From the NCBI RefSeq assembly GCF_025996515.1, contig NZ_BLRH01000035.1, positions 434,001 through 498,000 on the forward strand: a stretch of 64,000 nucleotides of DNA. Direction: 5' to 3'. Of this stretch, positions 25,138-34,598 are shown piece after piece. The notes below the pieces were generated by a model. The model was given only the letters and a program-made list of their open reading frames with translations. It ran no database searches and was not told the DNA's origin. Origin of the DNA: Rhizohabitans arisaemae (GTDB lineage Bacteria > Actinomycetota > Actinomycetes > Streptosporangiales > Streptosporangiaceae). Position numbers and translations under genes: made by a program. Positions within the stretch are counted from its first letter, which is position 1; each line of letters begins with the position of its first letter.

Positions 25138-26016
25138 TCAGTGGGCGCGGTGGTTGCGCGCGTCGTTGTAGGCGACCGAGAGCAGGGTCGCCGCGACGAC
25201 GAGGAGGAGGATGGCCAGGGAGGGGAAGAGCGTGGTCCACCAGGCGGTGGCCAGGGACCCGGAGAGCTGGGCCTTGTGCATGATCGCGCCCCAGGACCAG
25301 CTGTTCGGGTCGCCGAGGCCCAGGAAGGACAGGCCCGCCTCGGACAGCACGGCCCGCGAGGTGGTCATGACCACCGAGACCGCGACGATCGGCATGACTC
25401 CGGGGAGCATGTGCTTGCGGATGATCCAGAGCGCCGATCCGCCGACCACCTTGGCCGCGGAGATGTACGGCAGGGGCACGATGGACAGCGCCTGCGCGCG
25501 GACCACCCGGGCGACCTCCGGCCAGCTGAACAGGGCGATCACCACGACGAGGGTCTGCACGCTCGGCCCGGCCAGCGCGGCCACCAGGATCATCAGCGGC
25601 AGGACCGGGAGCGACAGCGAGAGGTCCACCAGTACGCCGAGCGGGCCGTCGATCCGCCGGAAGTAGGCCGCGGCCACCCCGACGAGCAGCCCGATCACGA
25701 TGGCGAGCGCGGACGCGCTGACCCCGACCAGGACGCTGACCCGGGTCCCCCAGACGACTTGGGCGAACACGTCCTGGCCGAGGTCGTCCGTACCGAACCA
25801 GTGGGCCGAGCTCGGCGGCAGGGAGGTGTCGGTCCCGTACCCCTCGGGGAAGGGGGCGATGAGCGGGGCGCAGAGCGCGACGAGGATGAGCGCCAGGAGC
25901 ACGGCGGCGCTGCCCGTCCCGAGCGGGTTGCGGCGGAACGCCCGCCAGGTCCGCTGGGCCGGGGTGAGATCGGGTGCGGCGGACAAGCCGCCGACGACGG
26001 GGGTGGTGTCTGTCAT
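25138..26016 (-). CDS. Dipeptide/oligopeptide ABC permease, DppC type
   Basis: The protein has 292 residues. ATG 26016 overlaps the preceding permease stop by 4 bases. The N-terminus has the OppC_N pattern (TWRAFRRNPLGTG then a membrane segment), a periplasmic HWFGTDDLGQDVFAQVVWGTR block, and then about five further membrane helices. An EAA-like coupling loop follows LSIVPLPYISAAKVVG. It pairs with the DppB-type gene to form the membrane channel. Confidence 0.9.
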   Translation of the reverse strand: MTDTTPVVGGLSAAPDLTPAQRTWRAFRRNPLGTGSAAVLLALILVALCAPLIAPFPEGYGTDTSLPPSSAHWFGTDDLGQDVFAQVVWGTRVSVLVGVSASALAIVIGLLVGVAAAYFRRIDGPLGVLVDLSLSLPVLPLMILVAALAGPSVQTLVVVIALFSWPEVARVVRAQALSIVPLPYISAAKVVGGSALWIIRKHMLPGVMPIVAVSVVMTTSRAVLSEAGLSFLGLGDPNSWSWGAIMHKAQLSGSLATAWWTTLFPSLAILLLVVAATLLSVAYNDARNHRAH

Positions 26017-26972
26017 GAGGTCCGCACCCGGGGGTCGAGGAAGCCGTAGGCGAGGTCGGTGATGAGGTTGGCCACGACGACCGCGGCGGCGAGCAGGATG
26101 AAGGCGCCCTGGAGCACCGGGTAGTCCTGCTGCCCCACCGCCTCGTAGATGGCGCGGCCGATGCCGGGGTAGGCGTAGATGGTCTCGGTGAGGATCGCGC
26201 CGCCGAAGAGCGCGCCGAGCTGGAGCCCGGCCAGGGTCGTGGTCGGCAGGAGCGCGTTGCGTACCGCGTGCTTCCAGACGACCGCCCGCGGCCGTACCCC
26301 TTTGGCCTTGGCGAGCGCCACGTAGTCTTCGCCGAGGGCTTCGAGCAGCGTGGACCGCATGGAGAGGACGAAGTTGCCGAGCTGGATGAGGACCAGCGAC
26401 AGGCCGGGGAGCACCAGGTGGTGGAGCATGCTCAGGGTGGCGTCGAAGCCGGTGGCGTCCAGGTTGATCGCGCCGCCGATCGGGAAGATCGGGATCACCA
26501 CGCCGAGGGTGTAGAGCAGGAAGACGCCGATGCTCGGCACGAAGAGCGACTGTGCGGTGATCCCGGTCACCTGGACGATCCGGTCGGTCAGGCGGTGCGC
26601 CCGGGTGGCCGCCAGCACCCCGAGCGGGATGCCGACGATCACCGTGACGGCCAGCGCGGACATGGTCAGGATGAGCGTCCAGGGCAGCCGCTCCAGCAGC
26701 ACCTCGGTGACCGGCAGGGCCTGCCGGAAGGAGATGCCCATGTTGCCCTGGAGCAGCTGGACCATGTACTCCGCGTACTGCACGAACAGCGGCCGGTCCA
26801 GGCCGAAGTCGGCGAGGAGCTTGGCGCGGAGCTCCTCGGTCATGTTGGGGTCGGCGACCGCGAGGACCGGGTCGCCGGGCAGGAGCCGGACCAGGAAGAA
26901 GGCCACGGTGACGGCGAACCACAGGGTCAGCAGACCGCGCAGCAGTCGTATGCCGACGAACTTGAGCCGCAC
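26013..26972 (-). CDS. Dipeptide/oligopeptide ABC permease, DppB type
   Basis: The protein has 319 residues with six predicted membrane helices. The N-terminal RLLPGDP block is diagnostic of DppB/OppB. The EAA loop appears as LGEDYVALAKAKGVRPRAVVWKHAVRNALLP (shown only to locate it, about residues 205-235 by its LAKAKG core). It lies 38 bases after the binding-protein gene and overlaps the DppC-type gene. Confidence 0.92.
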   Translation of the reverse strand: MRLKFVGIRLLRGLLTLWFAVTVAFFLVRLLPGDPVLAVADPNMTEELRAKLLADFGLDRPLFVQYAEYMVQLLQGNMGISFRQALPVTEVLLERLPWTLILTMSALAVTVIVGIPLGVLAATRAHRLTDRIVQVTGITAQSLFVPSIGVFLLYTLGVVIPIFPIGGAINLDATGFDATLSMLHHLVLPGLSLVLIQLGNFVLSMRSTLLEALGEDYVALAKAKGVRPRAVVWKHAVRNALLPTTTLAGLQLGALFGGAILTETIYAYPGIGRAIYEAVGQQDYPVLQGAFILLAAAVVVANLITDLAYGFLDPRVRTS

Positions 26973-27010
26973 CGTGACCTCCTTGTCTGGTTATCTGGCG
27001 GCGGCGTCGT

Positions 27011-28618
27011 CTAGGAGACGGGCTTGACCTGGGCGAGGGAGAGCGGGTTGACGATGGAGAGCAGCTCGCTCGGCATCGGCAGGAAGTTGCCCCACTTCGC
27101 GGAGTGCGCGATGTTGAAGGTCTCGACGTACATCACGTTGTCGTAGACCTGCTCGTGGATGATCTTCGCGGCCTCCTGGATCGGGCCCTTGCCCTCTTCC
27201 ACGGTGAGCGCCTTCGAACCCTTGTCGATCAGCGCGTCCAGCTTGGGATCGGAGACCTGGGCGTAGTTGATGAAGCCACCGGTCTTGAAGGCCAGGGCGA
27301 GGTTGGACGCGGGGTTGTCCATGATCGCCCAGGAGCCGGCGTAGATGTCGAAGTCGCGCTTGTGGCCCTTTTCGACGTAGGTGTTGCGCTCCAGGCCCTG
27401 CAGCTTGATCTCGATGCCCGCCTGCTTGGCCGAGTCACGGACCATCGGCGCCCACTTGGCGATGTTGGGGTCGGCCTGGTCGTACATCATGCTCAGGCTG
27501 AGGTTGGTGATCCCGGCCTCGGCGAGCAGCTGCTTGGACTTGGCCGGGTCGAAGGCGTACTCCTTCGTCGTGGGGTCGAAGTAGTCCGGCTGCGCCGGGG
27601 TGAGCACGCTGGAGTTGGACGACTTGGCGAAGCCCTGCAGCGCGATCTTCCGGATGGCCTCGTAGTCGACCGCGTGGGCGAGCGCCTTGCGGACCCGGAC
27701 GTCGTCCATCGGCTTGCGCTTGGTGTTGTACTGCATGTGCGCCCAGCCGAGCGACGGCACCTCAAGCAGCTTGATCGAGGACTCGTTCTTCAGCGTGACC
27801 GCGGTGGAAGGCGGGATCACGTTGCCGATGAGGTCGATCTCCCCGTTGCGCAGGGCGAGCACCTCGGTGTTGACGTCGGGGAAGACCCGGAAGACGACTT
27901 CCTTGACCGACGGCTTGCCACCGGGGGCCAGGGGGAAGTTCTCCACGGCCTCCATCACGTACCGCTGGCCGCGCTCGACCTTGGTGAGCTTGTACGGGCC
28001 CGCGCTCACCCAGTCCTTGTCGTTGGCGAACTTCTGGATGTTCGGCGCCTTGGAGAACACGTGCTTGGGCACGATCGGCATCCAGAAGCCGATGTCGCTG
28101 AGGAAGGCGCCTTCGGTCCGGTTCAGGTGGAACTTGACCTCGGTGGGGGAGACGGCCTCGGCCTTCTCCAGCGGCTCGACCAGACCGCCGACGACGCCGA
28201 ACGGCTCCTTCTTCACCGCCATGATCGTGTAGACCACGTCGTCGGCGGTGAGCGGGGTGCCGTCGGACCACTTCATGTCGTCGCGGAGCTTCACCGTGGC
28301 GGTCTTGCCGTCCTCGGAGTAGCCCCACTCGGTGGCCACGTACGGGATGCGCTTCCCGGTGTTGTCCATCTGGGTGAGGTGCGGGTACATCAGGTTGGTG
28401 ACCCAGGAGTCGGTCCGGCTGTTGCCGTTCAGCGGGTTGAGGTTGACCACGTCGGCGGTGGTGCCGATGGTGATCCGGTCCGCGTTCGCCGGGGCGCCCG
28501 CGTTCGGGTTCCCGCCAGATGAACCGGACGAACCGGATGACCCGGGGGTGCTGGGCGCGCACGCGGCGAGCCCGGCGATGAGTCCCGCCGCGACGGCGGT
28601 GACGAGGGCACGACGCAT
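27011..28618 (-). CDS. Peptide-binding lipoprotein (SBP family 5)
   Basis: The protein has 535 residues from ATG 28618, which overlaps the dipeptidase stop (TGATG); GTG 28627 is an alternative. The signal peptide ends in a lipobox LAAC with Cys20, followed by a Gly/Ser/Asn linker. The body is a long type II binding fold with family-5 blocks such as WSDGTPLTADDVVYT and LAHAVDYEAI. It captures peptides outside the membrane for the DppBC-type channel. Its operon position directly after an M19 dipeptidase supports a dipeptide-type substrate. Confidence 0.9.
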   Translation of the reverse strand: MRRALVTAVAAGLIAGLAACAPSTPGSSGSSGSSGGNPNAGAPANADRITIGTTADVVNLNPLNGNSRTDSWVTNLMYPHLTQMDNTGKRIPYVATEWGYSEDGKTATVKLRDDMKWSDGTPLTADDVVYTIMAVKKEPFGVVGGLVEPLEKAEAVSPTEVKFHLNRTEGAFLSDIGFWMPIVPKHVFSKAPNIQKFANDKDWVSAGPYKLTKVERGQRYVMEAVENFPLAPGGKPSVKEVVFRVFPDVNTEVLALRNGEIDLIGNVIPPSTAVTLKNESSIKLLEVPSLGWAHMQYNTKRKPMDDVRVRKALAHAVDYEAIRKIALQGFAKSSNSSVLTPAQPDYFDPTTKEYAFDPAKSKQLLAEAGITNLSLSMMYDQADPNIAKWAPMVRDSAKQAGIEIKLQGLERNTYVEKGHKRDFDIYAGSWAIMDNPASNLALAFKTGGFINYAQVSDPKLDALIDKGSKALTVEEGKGPIQEAAKIIHEQVYDNVMYVETFNIAHSAKWGNFLPMPSELLSIVNPLSLAQVKPVS

Positions 28619-29826
28619 CAGTGCCACACCTCTTCCAATACGCGCAGCACGTTGCCGCCCACGACTTTACGAATCTCGTCGTCGGAGTACCCGTGGACGA
28701 CGAGCCAGCTGATGATGTTCCAGAAGCACTCGGCCGGGTTCTCCAGGCCGTCCACGTACGGGACCTTGTCGTACGGGACGCCGTGGTGCGCCTCGTTGAG
28801 CGACAGGTGCTCGGCGAAGGTGTCGTGCAGGCCGACGTGGTCGCCGAAGAGCGTGTCGGGCCCGAAGGCGACGTGGTCGATGCCGACGAGGTCCACGCAG
28901 TAGGTGAAGTGGTCCATCACCGAGTCGAGCGAGTGCAGCGGGTGCGCGGGGGAGAGCGTGGTGTGCGGGGCGGCCTCCAGGCCGATGACCCCGCCGCGCT
29001 CGGCCGCGGCCTTGATCGTCTCGTCGGTCTTCATCCGGTTGGTGGGCCAGACGCCCCGGGCACCCGCGTGGGTGATCAGGATCGGCTTGGTGGAGTGCCG
29101 GATGGTGTCCAGGCAGGTGATGTCGCCGGAGTGGGAGATGTCGATGGCGATGCCGAGCTTGTTCATCCGGGTCACGGCCTTCTCCCCGAAGAGGGTGAGA
29201 CCGCCGTCGGACTTCTCCTTCAGGCCGCTGCCCAGGGTGTTGGACTCGCTGTAGGCGATGCCCATCTGCCGCACGCCGAAGCCGTACAGCATGTCGATCC
29301 GGTCGACCTCATTCTCGATCATGGTCGATGCCTCGAGGCCGAGCACCAGGCCCATCCGGCCGGAGTCGTGCGCCTCGTGGATGTCGGAGAGGCGCTCGAC
29401 CTTGACGAGGTAGTCCTGGTGGGCCAGGTCGGACAGGCGCATGCCGATGTCGGCGACGACGTCGTTCCACTTCCAGCCCATCTGGCTGGTGATGCAGCAG
29501 GTGCCGTCCATCAGGTTGTCGAAGACGACGGTCATGCCGGAGCGGGCCAGGCCCTCGAATCCGGTGTGGTGCCGCGCGCTCCGGTTGTAGTCGGGGGTCT
29601 GGCGGATGTCGGTCGGGAAGACCGAGGGGTGTTCGTGCAGCGAGACGACGATGTTCTCGCTCAGCAGTTTGGCGACCCGGTCCCGCTGGGCCGAGTCGAG
29701 GCTCAGGCCTTCGTAGGCGGGTACTCGGCCGAGTTCGGGCACGAGGTCGAACACCCGGTAGTCGGTACCGGCCTCCAGGTACTCGTACGAACGGTAGCCG
29801 GAATAGCGCTTCGCGGGCTCCAGCAC
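28618..29826 (-). CDS. Membrane-dipeptidase (M19) family protein
   Basis: The protein has 402 residues from GTG 29826, with GGAGG about 10 bases upstream. M19 features are a HEH near residue 64 in place of the usual HxD, a GLEAS block carrying the bridging Glu, the DISHSG and THAGARG His ligands, and FGPDTLF near the C-terminus where the family has GSDFDG. There is no signal peptide, so it works in the cytoplasm on imported dipeptides. M19 enzymes also accept dipeptides with a C-terminal D-residue. It is the first gene of the minus-strand operon. The altered first and last motifs leave its exact activity open. Confidence 0.85.
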   Translation of the reverse strand: MLEPAKRYSGYRSYEYLEAGTDYRVFDLVPELGRVPAYEGLSLDSAQRDRVAKLLSENIVVSLHEHPSVFPTDIRQTPDYNRSARHHTGFEGLARSGMTVVFDNLMDGTCCITSQMGWKWNDVVADIGMRLSDLAHQDYLVKVERLSDIHEAHDSGRMGLVLGLEASTMIENEVDRIDMLYGFGVRQMGIAYSESNTLGSGLKEKSDGGLTLFGEKAVTRMNKLGIAIDISHSGDITCLDTIRHSTKPILITHAGARGVWPTNRMKTDETIKAAAERGGVIGLEAAPHTTLSPAHPLHSLDSVMDHFTYCVDLVGIDHVAFGPDTLFGDHVGLHDTFAEHLSLNEAHHGVPYDKVPYVDGLENPAECFWNIISWLVVHGYSDDEIRKVVGGNVLRVLEEVWH

Positions 29827-30040
29827 GATGCGATGTCCTCCTTCGGAGTCTGGACAGGCCGGTCTGCACGGCTGTTGACAGGACTTGCGGGGATTCGGTG
29901 AAGATCGCAGATATTGTGAAGTCTTTCAGCGAACTTGGCAGGGAGCTTGCCAGAATTCGGCATATTGGTCAATACTTGTGTTGTTTTTCGGTTGTCTAGG
30001 TGGATGTGGGCGGAATGATGGGTCTTGAGAGGGTCGGCGC
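29827..30040. promoter_or_regulatory. Divergent promoter region of the peptide-use genes
   Basis: 214 bases separate the dipeptidase start (minus) from the first ATPase start (plus). Bases about 29900-30000 are clearly AT-richer than the surroundings. An inverted repeat TGGCA-N7-TGCCA occurs at 29936-29952, and there is a run of T at about 29973-29978. This is the natural target for the Lrp regulator of the locus. Confidence 0.45.
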
Positions 30041-31057
30041 ATGACCGGCTCACGGGCAGCCGATCCCCCTGCGCTGGAGATCCGCGACCTCGAGGTCACC
30101 TTCAGCGGCTCTCGGGGCGGCGTGCCCGCCGTACGCGGTGTCGACCTCGTGATCAGGCCGGGGGAGACCCTCGCGCTGCTCGGCGAGTCCGGCTCCGGCA
30201 AATCGGTGACCGCCCGCGCGATCATGGGCCTGCTGGAGGGCCCCGGCGTCGACGTGCGCATGAGCCGGGCACAGGTCGGCGGCCGGGACCTGCTCACCCA
30301 GGATCCCGAACAGCGGCGGCTGCTCCGCGGCAGCGTGATGACCATGGTCTTCCAGGACGCGCTCTCCGCCCTCAACCCGGTGCTCACCATCGGCGACCAG
30401 ATCGGCGAGCTCTTCCGCACCCACCGGGGCGCCACCCGTGCCCAGGCCCGGAAACACGCGATCGACCTGCTGAAACTCGTCGGCATCCCCGCCGCCGAGA
30501 GCCGGGTCCGCGACTACCCGCACCAGTTCTCCGGCGGTATGCGCCAGCGCATCCTCATCGCCATGGCGGTCGCCCTCGAACCCGACCTGCTCATCGCCGA
30601 CGAGCCCACCACCGCCCTGGACGTCACTGTGCAGGCCCAGATCCTGCGGCTCATCGACCGGCTCCGCCGCGAACTCGGCACCGCGGTCCTGCTCATCACG
30701 CACGACCTCGGGGTCGCCGCCGAGGTGGCCGACCGGGTCGCCGTCATGTACGCCGGACGGATCGTCGAGACCTCCGCCGTCGAGGAGATCTACGACCGTC
30801 CCGCGCACCCCTACACCGAGGCGCTGCTCGCCGCGATCCCCGACCTGGAGCGACCCAGCGAGCAGCTGCTCGCCATCCCCGGCGCCCCGCCCCGCCCCGG
30901 CACGGTCGGCGCCGGATGCGCGTTCGAACCGCGCTGCTCGCGCAGCTCCTCCCTGTGCGACCGGGAACGTCCGCTCCTCACCGTCCTGCCCGGCAGCCCC
31001 CACCGAGCCGCCGCCTGCCACCACACCCAGGAGGTGCTCGATGCCGGCACCGGCTGA
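30041..31057 (+). CDS. Peptide ABC transporter ATPase, DppD type
   Basis: The protein has 338 residues from ATG 30041. Walker A GESGSGKS, signature FSGGMRQR and Walker B LLIADEPT are intact. The C-terminal oligo_HPY extension has the Cys-containing block (GCAFEPRC ... C ... C) that holds an iron-sulfur cluster in DppD/OppD proteins. It overlaps the next ATPase gene by 17 bases. Together the two power the DppBC-type channel encoded on the other strand. Confidence 0.92.
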   Translation: MTGSRAADPPALEIRDLEVTFSGSRGGVPAVRGVDLVIRPGETLALLGESGSGKSVTARAIMGLLEGPGVDVRMSRAQVGGRDLLTQDPEQRRLLRGSVMTMVFQDALSALNPVLTIGDQIGELFRTHRGATRAQARKHAIDLLKLVGIPAAESRVRDYPHQFSGGMRQRILIAMAVALEPDLLIADEPTTALDVTVQAQILRLIDRLRRELGTAVLLITHDLGVAAEVADRVAVMYAGRIVETSAVEEIYDRPAHPYTEALLAAIPDLERPSEQLLAIPGAPPRPGTVGAGCAFEPRCSRSSSLCDRERPLLTVLPGSPHRAAACHHTQEVLDAGTG

Positions 31058-32015
31058 GCCCGTACTGCGCGCCGCCGACCTGCACAAAACCTACGGCGGC
31101 GGCCTCCTGCGCCGCGGGGGCGTGCACGCCGTGGCCGGGGTGAGCCTGGAACTCCACGCGGGCGAGACCCTCGGCATCGTCGGGGAGTCCGGCTGCGGCA
31201 AGTCGACCCTCGCCCGGATGCTGGTCGGCCTGGAGCACCCCGACTCCGGCCAGGTCACCTTCCACGGCAAGCCCTTCGCCCGCGGCCGCAGGATCCCGCG
31301 CGAGGTCCGCCGCCGGGTCCAGATGGTGTTCCAGGACCCGCTGACCTCGCTCAACCCCCGGATGACGATCCTGGACATCGTCGCCGAACCGCTGGACGTG
31401 CACCGCCTCGCCAAAGACCGCACCGCGCGCCGGGCCCGGGTCGGCGAACTGCTGGAGCTGGTCGGGCTCGCCCCCGAACTGATGAACCGGTTCCCGTATG
31501 AGTTCTCCGGCGGCCAGCGGCAGCGGATCGGCATCGCCCGGGCCCTCGCCACCGACCCCGAGGTGATCGTCTGCGACGAGCCGGTCTCCGCGCTGGACAT
31601 GTCGGTCCAGGCCCAGGTGGTCAACCTCCTCTCCGACCTGCAAAAACGCCTCGGGGTGGCGCTCGTCTTCATCGCCCACGACCTGGCGGTGGTGCGCCAC
31701 GTCTCCCACCGGGTCGGCGTCATGTACCTGGGCCGCATGGCCGAGCTGGGCGACGCCGCCGACGTCTACGGCGCGCCCGCGCACCCCTACACCGCCGCGC
31801 TGATGTCCGCCGCGCCCGTACCCCGCCCGCAGGCGCGGCACCGCGAGCGGATCGTCCTGGCCGGCGACCCGCCGAGCCCGGTCGACCCGCCGTCGGGCTG
31901 CCGCTTCCGCACCAGGTGCCCGCAGGCCGCCGACGTCTGCGCCTCCGACACACCCCCGCTCCAGGGCCCCGGCACCCACCTCGCGGCCTGCCACTTCGCC
32001 GCGTTCGGCGCCTGA
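31041..32015 (+). CDS. Peptide ABC transporter ATPase, DppF type
   Basis: The protein has 324 residues. Walker A GESGCGKST, signature FSGGQRQRIGIARAL and Walker B VIVCDEPVSALD are intact. The C-terminal extension again has the oligo_HPY Cys pattern (GCRFRTRCPQ, then ADVC). Its start lies inside the DppD-type gene, so the two subunits are translated together. Confidence 0.92.
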   Translation: MPAPAEPVLRAADLHKTYGGGLLRRGGVHAVAGVSLELHAGETLGIVGESGCGKSTLARMLVGLEHPDSGQVTFHGKPFARGRRIPREVRRRVQMVFQDPLTSLNPRMTILDIVAEPLDVHRLAKDRTARRARVGELLELVGLAPELMNRFPYEFSGGQRQRIGIARALATDPEVIVCDEPVSALDMSVQAQVVNLLSDLQKRLGVALVFIAHDLAVVRHVSHRVGVMYLGRMAELGDAADVYGAPAHPYTAALMSAAPVPRPQARHRERIVLAGDPPSPVDPPSGCRFRTRCPQAADVCASDTPPLQGPGTHLAACHFAAFGA

Positions 32016-32183
32016 CTTTCAGGACCGGTACGGGCTACGCCCGTTCTCAGGCCGGGTACGGCACTGCGGCTCGCGCTCCCTGTGCCGCGATTGTGTGGGC
32101 GCGGTAGGAGCCGCTCCGTACGGCGTACTCGGACGTTTCGCCTGTCCCGGCCGGTGTGGTGCTTCGCGCCGGTTCGGGGACGG

Positions 32184-33209
32184 TCAGCCCGGCCCCGGCA
32201 GGGTGAGCGCGGCGAAGACGGCGCGGTGGTCGCCTCCCGGCAGCGGGAACACCCCGAAGTCCTGGACGGCGACGCGCCGGTCGGCGAGCACGCGGTCCAG
32301 GGTGACCCACGGGATCGGGGTCGGCCAGTCGCCGTACGGCCAGGTGGCGGTGAGCCCGTCCCCGATCACGTCGGCGGCGTCGCGGTAGCCGGTGGAGATC
32401 AGGTCGCGCAGGATCCGGTGGTCCAGGGTCGCGTTGAAGTCTCCGGCCAGGATCCGGACGGGTGACGACGGATCCGCCGGGGGCAGCGCGCGGAGCCCGG
32501 CTGCCCAGCACTCGTGCCGGTCCGCCGCGGACGGGGCGCACGGGTGCACCGACACGACCTCCACGGGCGGCCCGCCGGGCACGGAGAGCAAGGCGCGCAC
32601 CTGCCGGAACCCCCCGATCTCGATCGCGGGGTGTTCGGCCCGGACCGGGTGCCGGGCGTAGACCCCGGACCCGCCGCCGCCCGCCGCGGCCCTGACCAGG
32701 CGGTACGGCAGGAGCGTGGTCAGCCCGGCCTTGCGCAGCGCGGCGACGGCGCCCGGGGTGAGCTCCTGGAGCGCCAGCACGTCGGCCCGCTGTCGCCGTA
32801 CCAGCTCCACGATCCGTTCCGGCGGCACCTCGCCGAGGGCCAGGTTGGCGGCGAGGACCCGCAGGCCGGGGCCGGCCGCGGCGGGGTTCATGTCCGGCAG
32901 CGCCCGGGGAAGCACGGCTCCGGCGAGCGTCGCGGTGACGACCAGCGCACCGAACAGGGTCCATCTGCGGCGCAGGCCGAGCGCGAGAACCACGGGGATG
33001 AGGGAGGCGACCGCCACATAGGGGGTGAACGGCACGAGCTGCACCCAGGTGAACCCGGTCTCGAAGTCACCCAGCCGGAGCGCCGCCCACACCGCGAACG
33101 GCATGACGCCCAGCCACAGCATCAGGGTGACGGCGTGGTGGAGCACCGGTCTGCGCGGCTTTTCGGTGATCTCCCGAGCCGTGTCCCGCTCCGTGGCAAC
33201 CGCGGTCAT
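32184..33209 (-). CDS. Membrane-anchored endonuclease/exonuclease/phosphatase-family protein
   Basis: The protein has 341 residues from ATG 33209; the open frame beyond that to 33986 is not coding. Three membrane helices occupy about residues 25-110. The EEP (DNase I-like) domain follows, with LAANLALG, LALQELTP (catalytic Glu), GDFNATLDH (Asp and Asn) and the final GGDHRAV (Asp-His pair). All catalytic residues are present, so it is probably an active phosphodiesterase facing the outside. Actinomycetes carry many such proteins, and the substrate is unknown. Confidence 0.82.
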   Translation of the reverse strand: MTAVATERDTAREITEKPRRPVLHHAVTLMLWLGVMPFAVWAALRLGDFETGFTWVQLVPFTPYVAVASLIPVVLALGLRRRWTLFGALVVTATLAGAVLPRALPDMNPAAAGPGLRVLAANLALGEVPPERIVELVRRQRADVLALQELTPGAVAALRKAGLTTLLPYRLVRAAAGGGGSGVYARHPVRAEHPAIEIGGFRQVRALLSVPGGPPVEVVSVHPCAPSAADRHECWAAGLRALPPADPSSPVRILAGDFNATLDHRILRDLISTGYRDAADVIGDGLTATWPYGDWPTPIPWVTLDRVLADRRVAVQDFGVFPLPGGDHRAVFAALTLPGPG

Positions 33210-33542
33210 GCGCCCCCCGTCCGCTTGCGTCGGGGCGCCCCGCGAAACCGTGGCCGGACGGCCACGGCGACGTCCCCACGGCATTGTGCCCTGGGTCCAA
33301 AGCCCCCGGTGCCACGTCCCGGTGCCGAGTGCGGGCAAGGCGAGTGGGGCCTGACCGGACACAGCAGGTGTCCGCGCAGGTCGCCTTGGGTGGGCCGGGT
33401 ACGGCCGACACGGCGCCCGGCGCGGTTCCCGGCGGGTTCCGCCCAGGTCATGCCGGGTCCACCCGGCCTGTGACGAACCGGTCGGCAGGGGGCGCCGGTA
33501 AATGGGAGGACCACGGGATGAGATGTCGATCACAATGGGGTT
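33210..33542. other. Divergent intergenic region
   Basis: This 333-base gap lies between the starts of the EEP gene (minus) and the 286-residue protein gene (plus). The Arg/Pro-rich frames crossing it look like shadows. No motif or structured element was recognised. Confidence 0.3.
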
Positions 33543-34403
33543 GTGGCGGGATTCGAGGGATACGAGCTCGCGGCGGACGCCGGTCCGGCGCGGTGGGTGG
33601 CCGACCGGATCGGGGAGTTCGCCAAGAACGTGACGTCGGTGTTGCCCGGCGGGTTCGAGGCGTATGCCAGGGTCTTCCATCCGGCCGGCTTGGGAGGGCG
33701 AGCCGTGACCTGGCGTGAGGTGGCGCAGGCCAACGGCCGTACGGCGCATCCGGCGATGCAGTGGCCCTCGATCACCGGGGCCGAGCGGTTCGCCTACGGG
33801 GACGTGCAGCCCGGGATCTGGGACACCCCGCCGGAGGAGGGCGCGCTCCCGCCGGATCTCGCGAAGGCCCTCGGCGGAGTGCTCGTCCGGTTCACCGCCA
33901 CGCCCGATGTGGCCTGGTACGCGGTCTGGGAGGGGCATGGTGGGTTCGAGCCCCCGTCGCAGGCGCCCCGGTTCGAGATCCCCCACCGGGAGATGTTCCT
34001 GCTGAAGGGACGGGCGGGGACGATCGCCGAGGCCCCGCCGCTGGCCGGCTTCACCGCGACCCCGAACCTGTGGTGGCCGGACGACCGGGCCTGGTGCGTG
34101 GCGACGGAGATCGACTTCAACACCACCTACGTCGGGGGTTCGGCGGACGCGGTCGCCGAGCTGCTCGCCGTACCCGGCCTTGAGGTCGCCGCGGTCGACC
34201 CGGCCACCGGGATCACCTTCGATTCCGACACCGTCAACCCCCGGCCCAGGCCGCAGGAGCGGACACAGTACGTGGCGGGGACCGGCTACGACAGGGTCTA
34301 CGTCGACGGCCCGGCGGACGCGGTCGCCGACCCCCTCGCCGTGCCGGGGGTTGCGCCCGCCGCGATCGATCGGGACACCGGAACCGACGGCCCCCGCCTA
34401 TGA
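33543..34403 (+). CDS. Actinobacterial protein of unknown function with a C-terminal repeat
   Basis: The protein has 286 residues from GTG 33543; no in-frame ATG lies upstream. It has no signal or membrane span. The body ends in a block WWPDDRAWCVATEIDFNTTYV seen in other actinobacterial proteins of unknown function (quoted only for its WWPDD and DFN core). From about residue 198 a segment of about 35 residues (TYVGGSADAVAELLAVPG) is repeated imperfectly at about residue 256 (VYVDGPADAVADPLAVPG), at both DNA and protein level. This indicates a recent internal duplication that extended the C-terminus. Confidence 0.6.
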   Translation: MAGFEGYELAADAGPARWVADRIGEFAKNVTSVLPGGFEAYARVFHPAGLGGRAVTWREVAQANGRTAHPAMQWPSITGAERFAYGDVQPGIWDTPPEEGALPPDLAKALGGVLVRFTATPDVAWYAVWEGHGGFEPPSQAPRFEIPHREMFLLKGRAGTIAEAPPLAGFTATPNLWWPDDRAWCVATEIDFNTTYVGGSADAVAELLAVPGLEVAAVDPATGITFDSDTVNPRPRPQERTQYVAGTGYDRVYVDGPADAVADPLAVPGVAPAAIDRDTGTDGPRL

Positions 34404-34598
34404 CCGTCTTCCCGGCAGAAAGGACATCGGTGAGGAATCGGAATCAGGCCGTCGAGCTGAGAATCAAGACGATAACGAGGGCGGCAGGGCCGACGGTACG
34501 CCGGTAAAGTTCCTTATGTAGGCCAAGGATCGGATTCACGCTGCGGGGTTGAGGCCGAGGCCGGCTCGCTTGTCGTGTCGCTGACAAGAGACGGGTGG

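Noticed and set aside
27104-28522. 472-codon open frame on the plus strand
   Set aside because: Antisense of the peptide-binding lipoprotein gene; Val/Gly/Asp-rich shadow.
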